From Mycobacterium sp. (lineage in GTDB: Bacteria; Actinomycetota; Actinomycetes; Mycobacteriales; Mycobacteriaceae), in assembly GCA_019246375.1 (NCBI GenBank), contig JAFAQO010000657.1:1-5799 (forward strand): a DNA stretch of 5,799 nt. The letters run 5' to 3'. Positions 5,194 through 5,799 of the stretch are shown in pieces; the stretch's first letter is position 1, and the number at the start of each line of letters is the position of its first letter. Position numbers and translations under genes: made by a program. A model generated the notes under the pieces. That model ran no database searches and was not told where the DNA came from. It saw nothing but the letters and a program-made list of their open reading frames with translations.

Positions 5194-5799
5194 ATGGCGC
5201 GCATCGCCGAAGATCTACTCCTGTTGCTGCTCGACAACGCGTCGGCGCAGCCGGGCTTGGATCGATCGCGCCGCGATCGGGTACTGACCGCAGCGGCATT
5301 GCTCGACTTAGCGCACGCCTGCCGGATCCGTCCAGCGGTCGACAGCGAGGCGGTTGAACCAGGGCTGCTCATTGTGCTGAGCGGGCCGGATCTCGATGAT
5401 CCGGTGCTGGCGCCGGCGCTCCAGCTGCTGCTACGCCGTCCCATCAGTCCGGCCAACGCGATTGCGAAGCTAAAGCGTGATACTCCAACCGCCGTTTTCA
5501 ACCAGCTTGAGCGAAAAGGACACCTGAAGCAGGTTCGCTTGCAGACCAAAGGGTTCAAGCATCCCTATGCATGGCCGCTGACCGACCGCAGACGAGTGGC
5601 TCAGGCCCGTGCGGCGCTGACAGCCGCGCTGTTCAACCAACAGTGCCCCGATCCGGCGACGGCAACCATCATCTCGCTGCTGTACACGGTCAACGGACTG
5701 GGTGCGATATTGAGCCTCGACCAGCGCGGTTGGGAGTGGGTGCGCGATCGGGCGGGCGATATCGCCAGCGGCAGCTGGGTAAGTGGGTCCGAGCCCGAG
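5194..5799 (+). CDS. GPP34/GOLPH3-family protein, 3' end outside the window
   Basis: The ATG at 5194 opens a frame of 202 codons that reaches the last base without a stop. The N-terminus IAEDLLLLLLDN is the hallmark of the GPP34 family (Golgi phosphoprotein 3/Vps74), common in Actinobacteria. Further family-like parts are RVLTAAALLDLA (about 29–40), DPVLAPALQLLL (69–80), the basic stretch AIAKLKRDTPTAVFNQLERK, PYAWPLTDRRRVAQARAAL (about 124–142), PDPATATIISLLYTVNGL (about 152–169) and RDRAGDIASGSW. Bacterial members are usually a little over 200 residues, so the stop is probably just beyond the window. Eukaryotic members bind phosphatidylinositol-4-phosphate and sort glycosyltransferases; the bacterial role is unknown. 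Codon use is looser than in greA (TTA, CTA, ATA, CGA, AAA). The ribosome-binding site is poor. In M. tuberculosis, metB follows greA, so this gene is an addition relative to that genome as I recall it. Confidence 0.88.
   Translation, partial: MARIAEDLLLLLLDNASAQPGLDRSRRDRVLTAAALLDLAHACRIRPAVDSEAVEPGLLIVLSGPDLDDPVLAPALQLLLRRPISPANAIAKLKRDTPTAVFNQLERKGHLKQVRLQTKGFKHPYAWPLTDRRRVAQARAALTAALFNQQCPDPATATIISLLYTVNGLGAILSLDQRGWEWVRDRAGDIASGSWVSGSEPE

Overview
The window is high-GC actinobacterial DNA, and the gene content points to a Mycobacterium. GreA and Mca look nearly identical in length and sequence to the M. tuberculosis proteins as I remember them. The order PAQR/hemolysin III – YyaL-like protein – small membrane protein – mca – greA matches the Rv1085c–Rv1080c block of M. 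tuberculosis. Species cannot be fixed from the sequence alone. All comparisons to M. tuberculosis here are from memory, not from a search.

Layout. (1) Positions 2–607, plus strand: the 3' part of a hemolysin III/PAQR (TrhA-type) membrane protein gene, cut by the left window edge. (2) Positions 602–4260, minus strand: a compact, probably single-transcript cluster read right to left. It contains mca (mycothiol S-conjugate amidase), a one-helix membrane protein, a tandem 56-bp MIRU-like repeat, a 665-aa YyaL/DUF255 thioredoxin-domain protein, and a ketosteroid-isomerase-like enzyme with a complete catalytic triad. Its last gene converges on the PAQR gene and their stop codons overlap inside the palindrome CTATAG. 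(3) Positions 4261–4656: a divergent control region without a convincing protein gene apart from a possible leaderless micro-ORF. It should hold the mca promoter (minus) and the greA promoter (plus). (4) Positions 4657–5799, plus strand: greA, then a GPP34/GOLPH3-family gene that runs off the right edge.

How the genes fit together. Mca detoxifies electrophiles and drugs captured by mycothiol. The adjacent small membrane protein is translationally coupled to it by a 4-base overlap. The YyaL-like protein carries a CxxC thioredoxin-type site and could be redox-linked, but its substrate is unknown. The isomerase-like gene is at the distal end and its link to thiol chemistry is not obvious. GreA rescues backtracked RNA polymerase and is likely co-transcribed with the GPP34 gene (42-bp gap, no visible terminator).

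Most notable points: the MIRU-like repeat, whose two units encode near-identical 19-residue peptides chained to each other and to the YyaL-like gene by ATGA overlaps; a possible leaderless micro-ORF plus perfect hairpin at the predicted 5' end of the greA transcript; an intact steroid-isomerase triad in an unexpected operon; and differences from the M. tuberculosis gene order on both sides of greA.
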